This document shows positions 37,801-49,200 of a stretch of 64,000 nucleotides of DNA, piece by piece; the first letter of the stretch is position 1; the number at the start of each line of letters is the position of its first letter. The position numbers and the translations under genes were made by a program. The stretch is from Acanthaster planci. Taxonomy: Eukaryota > Echinodermata > Asteroidea > Valvatida > Acanthasteridae. The stretch lies in the NCBI RefSeq assembly GCF_001949145.1, contig NW_019091363.1, forward strand, positions 540,403 through 604,402, given 5' to 3'. The notes beneath the pieces are model-generated. The model searched no databases. It had not been told where the DNA came from and saw nothing but the letters and a program-made list of their open reading frames with translations.

Positions 37801-39941
37801 CATTTTATTTCTTAGTGACAAGAGTAAATATATTTAGCCCCAAACTTATTTCATAAAAATATAAATTTCACATGCGAGGACAAGTTATGTACAGTGTACG
37901 GTATGTAACCAGATTTCTTGTAGAGTAATTAGTAAGACCAAAGAAAAAAGGATATCAACTTACACATGAGAGGTATACTCCTATCCAGGAGAATAACTGG
38001 AAGAAAACAGAAGAGATAACGGTTACAAGGTCCTTGAAATTGGTACACTGCTGTGATTAAAGGGACTTACTTTCTGATCGTACGGAACATTTTTTGTGAC
38101 TACTGTTTATCCACAGATGGCTCATTCTTAAAATTTGGGGTCCGATGTGTGACATTTTTCTGTCCCTGTTACATATGACATGTATACTGTGACAAGGGAT
38201 ATATGACGGAAAATCCTTTGCAAGTTTTATGAATGGTCTTACAGGTTGAGCACTTAACTTTTGTAAAATACTATAAAAATAATTTTAAGCCTTTTTGAAA
38301 ATAGTTGTTTTAGGCACTAAAATTCTGGCAAAATTTGTTTGACCTTTCACATATCAATATCCCAGGGAAACCCTGAAGTGTAGGGCCTACTTTTTTTCCT
38401 TCCTTTTTTTTTTACTAATTTCTAACCTGATTAATGGTCCTCTTCACATACATGTATATGCCAACAGCAACATAATTTCAAAATTATGCAAAACAGTGCT
38501 CAGCCAATGTACACGTATGTTGCTCACGGCATTGTCCAAGCAATACAAAACAAATGCATCAAGGCTTCTGACTACGTACTGCAAATTAATTCCTGCAAAG
38601 TGCTGTTAAACATTGATAAAATATGCAAATCACAAAAAATGCTGAATGGTGTGAAGCCTGTTTCTTAGTTTTCAAATGTAACAGTAATTACATGTACATG
38701 TAGGTACATGTACTGAAGTGTGAAACTCATAACATTAAAATTCTCTGTCCAAACAATTTGTTTTCAAACCAAGTGATGTGAACCATGAGTTTCAACTTTC
38801 ATATCTGGTCACCCCCTACGTGTACTGTACACGTGGGGCCAATGTACATATTTGCCACCGAATAGACCTACATAAATTTCACTCCCACCTTGTATCTTCA
38901 TTGAAGTTAGACAAGTCCATTCGGGTTTGGAAAAAGGACTCAGTCTGAGGAATAATTTACTTTCAGATCATAATAAACTGGATGTTTGTAAACTCGAGAA
39001 GTAGGCGCTGGATGAGAAACTTTTACTGTTGCGTGCATTTTTAGCAGTCCACTGAGAGTTGGCATTGCATTTAGGGGTCAGGAGAAACACAAAGAGCCTG
39101 GACAGCAACTGGATGTATACTCTCCACCCTGAGCTGAAGTGCACCCCCAATCGGCAAAAAGAAAGACAGATGGTACTAAGTTTTCCAACCAGGTTCTTGC
39201 ACGTGTTCTGCGTGTACGCAAAGACCCTAGTGTACATTCCCGAATAAATTTGTTGCGCATACTCAGTGTCAAACGCACATATACCGGTACTTACATGCCT
39301 ATGTGTTAAGTTGGAACCAAAAGATTGTCAGTTTCGTTTATAAACACACCCTCTTCCTTTGCTCTGCATGATGTATTATATAGATCATAATGCCAAAGGC
39401 TTTGCTTAGCAAAAGGCTTCTGCTATTAGTATTCATCTTCTTCAGTGCGTAGCAACAGATTCAATGAATCCATGTATAGCCGCGGGACTTCTTCATCATA
39501 ATCACCTACATGTAGCACCAGCACCTGGTGAAGTTCACGAACAGCCCACAACCAATGATATGTAGCCTTTTTTTGGTAGGTCCTAACTTAAGTTGTAACG
39601 TTAAGACCCATTCCTTCACAAAGTTCACGGCACTGTTAATTATGCATCTGCTTCAATATCCATCAACTGCTGCTGCTACATGCTACGGACATGACGCGTA
39701 TAGTAAACTGTCCTGCAGTGGCAGTTCCGTCATGACGGAACTGCCACAACCAGACAACCATGACGACAAAGGCTGTAAAAAGAAATAACGATCTCAATTC
39801 GCGCCCAGTCTCAGTTTTTGCTCTATACTCACATATACATAGTTCCACGACATAGGCATAATAAGACCAGAGAACAACAGCTGTGATAAAAACCACGGGA
39901 AACCATCCGCAGACTTTGAGGCACACGCCCAAAACCCCCAT
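25763..39941 (-). CDS. ZDHHC20: DHHC palmitoyltransferase of the ZDHHC2/15/20 group
   Basis: DHHC enzymes transfer palmitate to cysteines of membrane-associated proteins, with four transmembrane segments and a cytosolic cysteine-rich domain. Coding exons: 39833-39941, 37964-37996, 37435-37529, 35541-35667, 34914-34983, 32468-32621, then 30574-30706 or 29606-29741 (alternatives), 27231-27360, 26547-26665, 25763-26001; 402 or 403 residues. Exon 1 holds TM1 ([20 protein letters not shown]) and exon 3 TM2. Exons 4-6 hold the zinc-binding domain ([18 protein letters not shown], then [12 protein letters not shown]) and TM3. The TTxE-type motif reads STLE, its E formed at the exon 7/8 junction. [11 protein letters not shown] and [14 protein letters not shown], plus DHVTLHM near the end, resemble ZDHHC20 most; assignment among ZDHHC2/15/20 is not certain. 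One oddity is VCYNNYKFF, where a glycine is usual before the aromatic residue. It is head-to-head with NUP54. Confidence 0.93.
26002..26546 (-). other. Introns of the ZDHHC gene (first of a group of similar stretches)
   Basis: Introns longer than 300 bp in this gene are 26002-26546, 26666-27230, 27361-29605, 30707-32467, 32622-34913, 34984-35540, 35668-37434, 37530-37963 and 37997-39832. Apart from the repeats listed separately (28377-28469, 28781-29378, 31334-31460, 33433-33452, 39718-39747), they hold AT-rich DNA with many TACATGTA words and no other supported feature. Confidence 0.6.
28377..28469. mobile_element. TTAA-bounded hairpin element, copy 2, tandemly doubled
   Basis: Two head-to-tail units of about 45 bp (CAGTCCTCCAACAG...ATTGAGGACTGTTAGGGTT) end in TTAA at 28466-28469. 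The units are of the same family as 14299-14357 and 51936-51994. They lie in the ZDHHC intron 27361-29605. Confidence 0.65.
28781..29378. mobile_element. About 600-bp MITE family A, copy 2
   Basis: Begins TTGACCACTTGCTGCC and ends GGCAAAAAGTGGTCAA, so the ends are inverted repeats. The interior aligns with 79-672 and 49173-49733 through words such as AACAAAAGACCA, GCTGCTGGG, CTAATCTGGCCCCTATTG, GGGCTCTTTTT and GTGTGGGTGTAAACATCCA. It has no transposase coding capacity. Confidence 0.75.
29606..29741 (-). CDS. ZDHHC20: ZDHHC alternative exon 7A (TM4)
   Basis: 136 nt with AAG acceptor and GTAAGC donor, phase 0 to phase 1. It encodes [11 protein letters not shown], hydrophobic [19 protein letters not shown], and TNRSTL. 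About half the residues match exon 7B. Using both exons gives a length that is not a multiple of three and reaches a TGA in exon 8. Skipping both also shifts the frame. The intron between them is 832 nt. Confidence 0.88.
30574..30706 (-). CDS. ZDHHC20: ZDHHC alternative exon 7B (TM4)
   Basis: 133 nt with AG acceptor and GTAGGA donor. It starts in phase 0 and ends in phase 1. It encodes [10 protein letters not shown], a hydrophobic segment [19 protein letters not shown], and NNWSTL, the start of the TTxE-type motif. It is homologous to the exon at 29606-29741, which fills the same place in the protein and has the same phases. Residues shared by both copies include NL-DRA, F..FLF..A..FCLSV and N.STL. 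Confidence 0.88.
31334..31460 (-). mobile_element. 130-bp MITE family C copy in a ZDHHC intron
   Basis: The ends are inverted repeats (ACACAAGACCATCACAAGACC at the left, GGTCTTGTGATGGTCTG at the right). The interior contains, on the minus strand, the family words AAAGAGGGATGCTTTTGTTGC and GAATTCAGACTGGAGGTC. Related copies are at 49004-49125 and 56880-56998. Confidence 0.65.
33433..33452. repeat. 20-bp palindrome built on TACCGG
   Basis: AAGTACCGG and CCGGTACTT are perfect inverted arms around a 2-bp centre. The core TACCGGTA or close variants recur near 30157, 31433, 36134 and 39283, all within the ZDHHC introns. Function is unknown. Confidence 0.6.
39718..39747. repeat. 30-bp perfect palindrome in ZDHHC intron 1
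   Basis: The arms GTGGCAGTTCCGTCA and TGACGGAACTGCCAC are exact reverse complements with no spacer. The palindrome lies 86 bp inside intron 1, just downstream of exon 1 on the minus strand. It could form a cruciform, an RNA hairpin in the nascent transcript, or bind a dimeric factor; nothing else shows which. Confidence 0.85.
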
Positions 39942-40235
39942 CTTGGAAGCGAGTTACTGCTGCCTGATTTCGCGATTGCGAAGAATTAATGATTAGTCGA
40001 CTGTACTCGAGTACTCTGACTCAACGTCTATAATGGCGCCCTCTATTGACTTTTTGTTCCTGTTTTTTGCCGTCTGAAATCCATTCCCCGGTAGTGTATT
40101 ACGGAGCCCCATAAATCTAATTCAAAGCACCACACTAGCTGGCAAATTCATGTAGCGTGGCGCGAATGTAAACTGCACGATCAGATGAGGGTGATGTGCA
40201 TTTTAGGGTTTACGAATTGTTAAAAAACAGGAAAC
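39942..40235. promoter_or_regulatory. Divergent promoter of the ZDHHC gene and NUP54
   Basis: The start codons are 294 bp apart. GCGCCCTCT at 40036-40044 repeats the motif found twice in the ETFDH/HJURP-like promoter. The ZDHHC ATG lies in CCAAGATGGGGG, close to the YY1 core, as does the ETFDH ATG. No TATA box is evident. Exact transcription starts cannot be given. Confidence 0.6.
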
Positions 40236-43200
40236 ATGTCGAGGTTTGGCACATCCTTCGGTGGACAGAGTACTAGCAGTAGCACCACCAAACCTGCATT
40301 TGGTTTTGGGGCGCCATCGACATCGCAAACAGGTTGGAAGTCTGGACATGTTTTGTTAGATTTTTTGCTCAGTTCGATCATGGAGGTACGATACCTACAT
40401 GGTTTTGATGGGTGCATATACTCCGAGAAGTGTGGGGTCCGACGTCTGCCTCGCTCCCACGGTCTGACAGTTTCAACAGGTTCATGACCCACAGTCTTAT
40501 ACACAGTCTGACAGTTCTGGGGGTAATGCCAAATGGGCGCACACGCATTGTCAGATTGTCGGAACAGTTTGACTGAATGAACCATGATCTGATTTAGCCC
40601 CACTAGTGTGGTATGGATCACTCCCGATTTATCCTTAGCCACACATCCGTATGCGCAATTTCGTGTCGGCGTACTGAACATTTTTGGGGCACCCACTTAT
40701 AATCGTGGGTGCAATTTCTTTTGCATACGAACATGATTCTTGACCTTTCCGTTTTCTAAATACCATGTCAAGACATGTAATAAACGGACTGAGCGATAAG
40801 ATACTACATGTACCAATGGACTCTTCCAAAACTTTGGCAGCAGTTTAGATGTCTTGACATGGAACAGCCGTTATTTTAAAGATGGCGACTGTGAGAGTGA
40901 GCCCGTTAGATTGAATAAATAAAGGAAAAAAGACTGGAAAATACCTGAATAACGTGAGTGAAATCATTCAATAAATGGTGAAATATTATCAGTTTATGTC
41001 CATTTGGGTTGTCGAAATTTGGAATGTACTTTATGTTGTCGGAGGAATGACACAGGTATTCCACGCTATTCTTGCTACATGCACGGCCGGTCAGGTGCCG
41101 TGCTAGCTTTTAGCTTTACATCAAAGAAAACCGTGACATTTTCTAAATCCACAGTATCCTTATATTGCTATTTGATGTTTTATCTTTCCTGGCATTCGGG
41201 ATGGATTCAGGAAGGGGTAGATTGTTGTTTTAATGTGTTCTCCTCTCTTTCAATTTTGACAGAGGCTGTGGGCGAAATGATTTATGGGCAAGGGACAAAT
41301 GGGCGAAGTGGTTGTGGGCGAAGTGGTAAATGGCAAAGTGGCCGACACCGTTTAGAACTACATGCAGGCTTAGCCCAGGATGCACAGTTTTATCCTAATC
41401 TGCCAACAAATGGCAAGGTGTATGGAGCAAACCAATTTTCAGCCGTGCACTTTTTTGAAATTTGTGGCCCTTCAGGTTTTGCTTTTGGTGCAGCCAAGAC
41501 AACTGCCCCGACTTTCTCCTTTGGCACCACCACGACAGCAACCACAACAACAGCAGCTACAGGCTTCGGGTTTGGCAGCACCGGCGGGTTTGGAACCTCC
41601 ACCACCTCTGCCGCCGGTTCGGCATTTGGATTTGGCTCAACGGCTCCCACAACGTCAAGCACAGGATTTGGATTTGGAACTGGTGATGCCTTGTACCATG
41701 ATTCAGATTTTGTTGTGCTTGTTTTTATTTGGAGTCTGACTGGGCTATTACTATAGTTACACATCAGTTCATCATTTTATTTCCTCAAAAGACAGTGCAG
41801 TCATCCGAAGACGAAATTATTGACAGGTTGTACAGTAAGATCAAGTGATTACGTAGAAGATGACCTATCATGCAGATTTTTGATCTCACTCAACAACTCC
41901 ACTTTCAGCTTTTAAAATGCCTCATTTCACAATTTCTGAAAGACATTTCAGTCAAATCACTTTAGCCCTGTGCGCTTTCATTTCAAAATTGGTGAAGTGC
42001 ACAATCATCCTTACCTCATGCACCTGATAAAATGTGACAATTCGTCCTGAAGAATTGATTGCAAAGTGTCAGTGTGATTCTGGTATAATTTAAGTCATAT
42101 TGATGGCAGTTAAAGAAATGGAGCAAGGGAGTGAATGGGCACATGTGCAAAACTATTCATCCGACAGAAGTTGTACAAATTGGGAAATAATTTGGAAACA
42201 ATTGATGGAAAGGCTTACATTGAATAGCATTGTTTCTTTCAAATTTCTGTCAGATTCTGTATTGTGACCCTGGAGAACATTTGACAATCATCTCAGTTTC
42301 CGTGCAATTGGAAGTATGTCCAATTTGGCATGTGTACTTAGCCTCATTTGTTCTGTGACGGACATGTAACCATTTTTTAGGGAAACGTGTAAAAACAAAA
42401 ACACAAACAAATAAACCTGATTACTGAGGAATAGGTTTTTCAGTTGAACTTTTAGTTCTACCGTGATTAAATCCCAAGATCTATTTATCAGCAGGACCTC
42501 ATTATCTCGCTCTTTCTAACCCTACATAGCAACATTTGGACTTGATTTTGGCATTGATATTCAGGATTCGGAGGCTTTGGAGCAACCAAGACCACAGCTT
42601 CTTCCTTGTTTGGTGGTTTTGGCACCAACACAAGTACCACCAGCAGTGGGTTTGGTCTAGGGGGAACATCTACGTCCACAGGTAAAACAGAAAATCTGAA
42701 AGCCTCAAAGAAATCAAACGTCAATCTCCTAAAACATACACAAATAAATATACACCGCAAACAGTACAAAATACACCAAGCAACAATATAAAGCCAAACT
42801 TTTGCAAAACTGGATTTATTAAGCAGGTTTACTGGGCTAAATGTTCAGTGAAGACCTATTGCCTCTGGCCTGTCTCTGTCAGAGAAACTGAACAAGCAAT
42901 GTGAATCTTTTGCCCTTTCTTTGAATTAAAGACCAAGGAGAGATGAAAGAACTGTTTACAGTAATATGTGACTGGCTCTATGACAATTAGTCTCGTCTCC
43001 AGAGGCACTTTTGAGTTAAAGACCTTTAAAAGAATCTTGCACAGTGTTTAAGCAACAGGAATCCATTGTGTTTTAATATTTGCACAGCGTCTATTTCCAT
43101 TCTACCAAACTGAGTGACACATCAAAAGAAGAAGCTCAAATTCTTCAATCTAATACAAAGTAAAACTCAAAAGTAGCTCCAGAGACTTGTGACTCATTTT

Positions 43201-46200
43201 TATAGAGCCGGGCACATGTTGGAGATGTCAGTGCCCAAATACTTAACACAGAAGTCTAGATATTAAATGTGCATGATCAGACGATTGTAGCTATTTTGAC
43301 AGTCTTACAACTTTGACATTTACACTGTTAAGTATTTGGTTTCCTCACATTAACACTGAAAATTCCTCTTGAATTCTGTGACCACTTTTCTTTGGAAGCT
43401 TTTGGAGCTCATCTTTCCTTTTAAATAGAATAAATGTTTCCAAATATGTACATATTTGGTCTACCCCATCTCCTTTAAAGCTGCCTGACTTGATTGCAAA
43501 GATTTACAGATATTGATCAATAAGCTCATGAGGTTGTTACTATTCTGTGAAGGGTTTGGTGGTTTTGGCACGGGTTTAGGAGGTGGACTGTCCACAGGTT
43601 TTGGCACTCAGCAACAGCAGCAGCAACCACAGCAAGGTAAAGTATAAGAACTGTTAAACTATTAGGTTAGTTTGCCTTAATTTCCTACGGTAAATGTTCA
43701 CAATGAGGATTGTTTGCGCAGTTAGCCTTGGTTAGTCTGTGTATGAATCCTAAACCTTTAAAGTGTTTTAGGTAGAGACCATCCTATTAAGATGTTTTCT
43801 CTGTGTGTTGTGATGTCACAACCAGGCAGAATTGGACGCAGCTGTGGGTGCAGAAACAGCTGAAAATGAAGAGTGAATGATGGTTTTTTGGCAATTTTAA
43901 GAGTTTTGAACTTTGTTTCGATGCTGTTACTTAATATGTTCAGCAAACTTTTTCAAACTTATATTTCATCCGCAAAGTAAATTTTTCACAAACCCAAACT
44001 GTGAAGTTGTATTTCTCAATTTGACATTTGAACAGTCCGATTTTGAAATTTTATAGCTTCACTTCAAATTATCCAATAGCACAACACAAAGCAGCGTTTG
44101 TAAAAACGAGGTCCACATTTTCTGATATTGCCATGACTCAAAGATAGATTTTTTTGGCGCAGAGGTGCCTGATGTTGATATACATTTGTACCCTGTTACA
44201 AATGATTTGCAGGAGTTGGTGCAGACTTGATGAGCATATCCAGTGCCTTGTTGATGCCCACCATCTATGGAGACGAGAGGGATGCAATCATTGCTAAGTG
44301 GAACCAACTCCAGGCATTCTGGGGGACAGGCAAGGGCTACATCAACCAGAACAGCTCTGTGCCCTTTACGCCAGAAAATCCTTTCTGCAGGTTCAAGGTA
44401 CAGTGCCGAGTTGTTGTACAAGGCATGGTTTGTTGTGGGTTTTGTGCCTGAATTGTAGAGAGTGCTGTGTAGCAGTTATGATGCTCTCAGTCCATGTTTA
44501 GATGAATGGCTTCAGGTGGGAATAATTTACACAACTATGGGAAGTGGCTGCAGCTTCTCAGCTGGTGGCTGCCATAGGTGCAGATGTTGTGACACGAGGG
44601 TCACGATTTTGGAAACAAAATGGCGGTTACCATGTGCCGGGTACGCTGTGAACAGCCATTTTGATTCCAAAGTGTGTTGGTGCTTCTCTTGCTGGTTCTG
44701 GTTATTCCCAACCTGAGCCAGTTAATTTGAATGCGGCCTTGCATTTAACAGGTTTACACCTGAGGTCCATCCATGTGGAAATGATTGGGTACCAGGGAGG
44801 AAAAGCTGTAACCTCTTAAGGAGGCTGAAGTGACATAGGCTGGTTTCTGATCCCTGCATAATATTCTAGGCTCCAGGAGAAGGGGAAGTACCAGGTTAAA
44901 TGTGAGATTCATATAACCTATTTGCAGAAGTGTGCCATTATCCCTTGCATTTGATAAGTCATTGTATACCAAAGTAAATGCATTATTGTACCAGCACCGC
45001 TTTGCATTTTTTGCCGCAGAAGATCTTCATTTTCCTTATCACCAGCAGGGAGGTTGTCAGATTTTTGTCTTAGAAATTACCCTCCCGGATCTTTCAAAAT
45101 CCTCCAGAAAGTTTTGGAGTTTTTGAAGAATTGCTGAATATAGATCCTAGCCACCATTACATGTACACAGACTGTTTATTTGGCTCTTTGCCCTTTGAAA
45201 ATTGAAGTACAAAGAATGTGCTGTTTGGGTCCTGCATAATGGTGCTTTTGGAGGATTAAATAAATTTCCTCATGGTTTCAATGTACTACAGACAGTTGGC
45301 TACAGTGTCAAACCCACATCAAAGGACGAGGACGGACTGGTCATTCTGCACTTCAAGAAGAAGGAGGAGGAAATCCGCAGCTTGCAACAGCAGCTGGTGG
45401 ACGCGCTCTTCAAAATCCTGGGGAGTAAACCCACCCTGTCTGTGTGTGTGGAGGACGTGAAACAGCTGCCAGATGACAAGTAAGTTATATCCTGTCTGAT
45501 ATTACAGATGTCTATTACAGATGTCTGTGTTGTGCAGTGCTGGAAATAAAGAGGAATTCCCTTTTAAAAATCCCTGTTCATTTTATAGTCATAACATGTG
45601 CAGTGCATATTTCATATACTACTTCTTTTAAGAGTTACATATTGTAGACCATCTGACTGGTCCTGGTGGTTCTCTCAGGGTTCTCAACAGTGTGAGTTTT
45701 AAGAGCTCAGTATACTCAGTGTTGTCCGAGCACGTGCAAGAGAAAAAAAATTCCCAAAGGTTGCATGTCAGCGTTCACAACATCCACTGTTGTGGATTCA
45801 AGTCGACCAGCTGACCTCAGGTAATTGAGCTGTTGAGACTTCTACACAAGTAAGGCGTGAGGTCAAAATACGGACGGTGTAGAAACAGTTCAACGGTTGG
45901 TTTCAACGTTCGTTGCTTGGTTTGGGACAGTTCAACAGTTTGAACAGAACCGTCTGCCCTGGACTGTCTAGCTGAGCAGGCAACCCTGACAACAATGGAG
46001 TTTGTGAACAATAGATCCTACTCAAGGAGAACTTCAGTGGGCCCCAGTCAGCCCTCCTTCCCTGGCCGTAAGGATTATTGGTTAACACCTTGTGATGGAG
46101 ACGCAAAATCAATTGCATTCTAGGCTACAGACAATTGCTCTATCCTCAGAAATGTTTTGAGTGGGTAATCCATGACGAAAAGACATCACCACAAGACTAA

Positions 46201-49200
46201 TGTTCATCTTTAAGCGTTTTTTAGACTAGGAAATGAAGAAGTTTATACGGGAGTGACAGGAATGGCCAAACATGGTCACCTATTATACCGCTTGATCTAT
46301 GGTCTCTGAAGAGAAGTATCCACATAGACATGATATGAATTCATTTTGAAATTCAGTCAGGTGTACCAATATTCTTTGAAGGTAATAAAAAAGTCAAACT
46401 CCATTTCAAATAGTGCTGCAAGTAGGTGTCAAGGTTCGGTTCGTGTCTGACACGGTTTCGAAATTTTTTGCTGAACTTCGGTTCGGTTGGAGTTCGGACA
46501 TGTACACACATGTACATGTACAGCGCACACTGAGACATTGAAGAACTCGCATCGACTGTGTCGCATAGGCCTATATAGCATTTCTGTGTATAAAATATGT
46601 TTGTGCAAATAATGAATCTCCTATCTATCTCCATCCGCGAGCAACATTGATTTGAATATATTTGTTCAAAACTGTTTTCCCAGAGTTTTTTTACGAGTTA
46701 ATTCCATAACAAGTTACCTCCGGAGGTGTGACAGTTTCAGACCATGTTTTGCCGGCCAGAAGCGGTTCCGTTCAGACCACGCTTGACTCAAGAAAACCAT
46801 CGTAAGATATGTGCAAATAGAAAAAAACAACATGCTCAATTAGAACTTTCCTCCTTCAGTACAGAATACAAGATCAAATTAGAGTTCGAGCGAATTGTGT
46901 TTTGGTTATTTTTGTGAAATAGATTCAACTACGAAAATATGGCATTTGTTGCATATCTGAGGAGAAACCACGGCGCCCATGTGACCAAAGGAGCTATTTT
47001 CCATCAGCCTCTTTCGGAGGGATAACAGAATTTTGTTATTTAAGATCTGGCTAAATTCCATTACAATGCATTCCCACTACCATCAAACCCTTCATGATCA
47101 AATGAAAGACAAGTTAGGCCATCGCGCGAACAAAACTCTTCTCACACGCTGCGCAGAAGTGCTGCATGCGCCTCACCGCTTGGCAAAATTTCTCTCCGGA
47201 GATGCCTTCGATCGAGCATGAGCCCGACTGACTGTCGGTGGGGCTTAGCATTTACAAAGCGTCGAATGCTTTCAAAAGTGCTTCTATTTTGACCTCACGC
47301 CTAAGCAAGAGGGCATGAGATCAAGTTTCTCCCGAGGAAGGTGGTGAGCTAACTTCCCACTATCTTTCACACAGCACCGATCATACTGTGCTGTCTTTGA
47401 AGAGCCGAATCCAAAATGTTTCCTTTAAGAGTGTGAAATTGATACTGAGGTGTTAAATTTCGCAAACCATGTCTTGTTTTTGAACTAATCCACGTCTGCA
47501 TTACTTGGCTATGGTGAGAATTAACGTGTGTCTAGGAAAGCCATTAGTAGCTGCAGCCACTTCCCAGACTCATGTGTTGATTTGGACACAGTCTAACTCC
47601 ATGGCTAATCTTGTTTAATGCAGGACTGAGGTCATCATTTACATCCAGGAGCGATCTCCGACCGGTCTGACCAGGCGCATTCCGGCCTCCACTGCCTTTG
47701 GCTTCTTCAGTCAGGCCAACATCAAGACCCAGCTGGGTAGCCTGGGCGTGGTGGACATGGTGCCCAAGCTGGCGCTATCCGAGGCGCAGATCGATGCCTA
47801 CCTGAGCACTCCACCCCTAGGTTGGCTATTTTGTTTGCGATAGCGATTCCCATCGACTTGCTGTTGACAGATATGAGTACCATTGTGCCTGTCTTTGGAT
47901 GACCATACCAAAGACTTTTTTGTTGAAGGTTTTGTCCTTGATATTTGTATCAAAGACTAAAAAAAGATTAATACATGCCTTTTTTCCAGTACAAATTTGC
48001 ATTAAACTTAAGAGAAATACAGACAAGCCTATGACTTGAGCAGGTGGTGTGACTTTTTACAGTAATGAAAATGCACTCTTGTTTCTGTTTTTCTCTTAGG
48101 TTATGATCCCAGGCTGTGGAGACAAGCTAAGCTTGACAACCCAGATCCAGAAAAGTAAGCCAGACCGTGAACAAACATGCTAATTTTATCTGCACTTTCC
48201 CTCAGAAAATTGCTGGCTAACATTATTCCTAATTATTCATTAGGATATGATTTTTGGGTTGTGCATGTCCAGTTGTATTAAGTGTGTTCCGCAGGNNNNN
48301 NNNNNNNNNNNNNNNNNNNNNNNNNNNNNNNNNNNNNNNNNNNNNNNNNNNNNNNNNNNNNNNNNNNNNNNNNNNNNNNNNNNNNNNNNNNNNNNNNNNN
48401 NNNNNNNNNNNNNNNNNNNNNNNNNNNNNNNNNNNNNNNNNNNNNNNNNNNNNNNNNNNNNNNNNNNNNNNNNNNNNNNNNNNNNNNNNNNNNNNNNNNN
48501 NNNNNNNNNNNNNNNNNNNNNNNNNNNNNNNNNNNNNNNNNNNNNNNNNNNNNNNNNNNNNNNNNNNNNNNNNNNNNNNNNNNNNNNNNNNNNNNNNNNN
48601 NNNNNNNNNNNNNNNNNNNNNNNNNNNNNNNNNNNNNNNNNNNNNNNNNNNNNNNNNNNNNNNNNNNNNNNNNNNNNNNNNNNNNNNNNNNNNNNNNNNN
48701 NNNNNNNNNNNNNNNNNNNNNNNNNNNNNNNNNNNNNNNNNNNNNNNNNNNNNNNNNNNNNNNNNNNNNNNNNNNNNNNNNNNNNNNNNNNNNNCCCACA
48801 CAGACTGGTACCCGTGCCGATGGTTGGTTTTCACACCTTAAAGAGCCGGTTGGAAAACCAAGAGCAACAAACCAAACAGCATCAGGCGAGATTAGACGTA
48901 AGCTGAAGCTCTCTGACCCACAGTTGTTCAACTGTCTGCTCTGTGCACTCATCAGTTGCTTTGTAATGGTGCTTTCAACATCTAAGAAGCTGCATTTAAG
49001 TTGAGACTGTCACAAGACCAGTTACAAGCAACAGTATGACTGAATGACAAAGGAATGCTTTTGTTGCAGTTCTTTTGAATGGCTAGTGACTTGAATTCAG
49101 ACTGGAGGCCTTGTGATGGTCTTTTATAAGGATATCGACTACAGCTCTACCAAGAAATGTGAGAAATAGGTTTTAACCATTTCCTGCTGGGGTGCCCAGT

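Noticed and set aside
41004-41756. 250-codon open frame around NUP54 exon 2
   Set aside because: It joins NUP54 exon 2 with unspliced intron on both sides; the phase-consistent AG at 41475 and GT at 41683 define the real exon.
48229-49004. Long open frames of about 200-240 codons on both strands
   Set aside because: They run through the 499-N gap, which contains no stop codons because it contains no bases.
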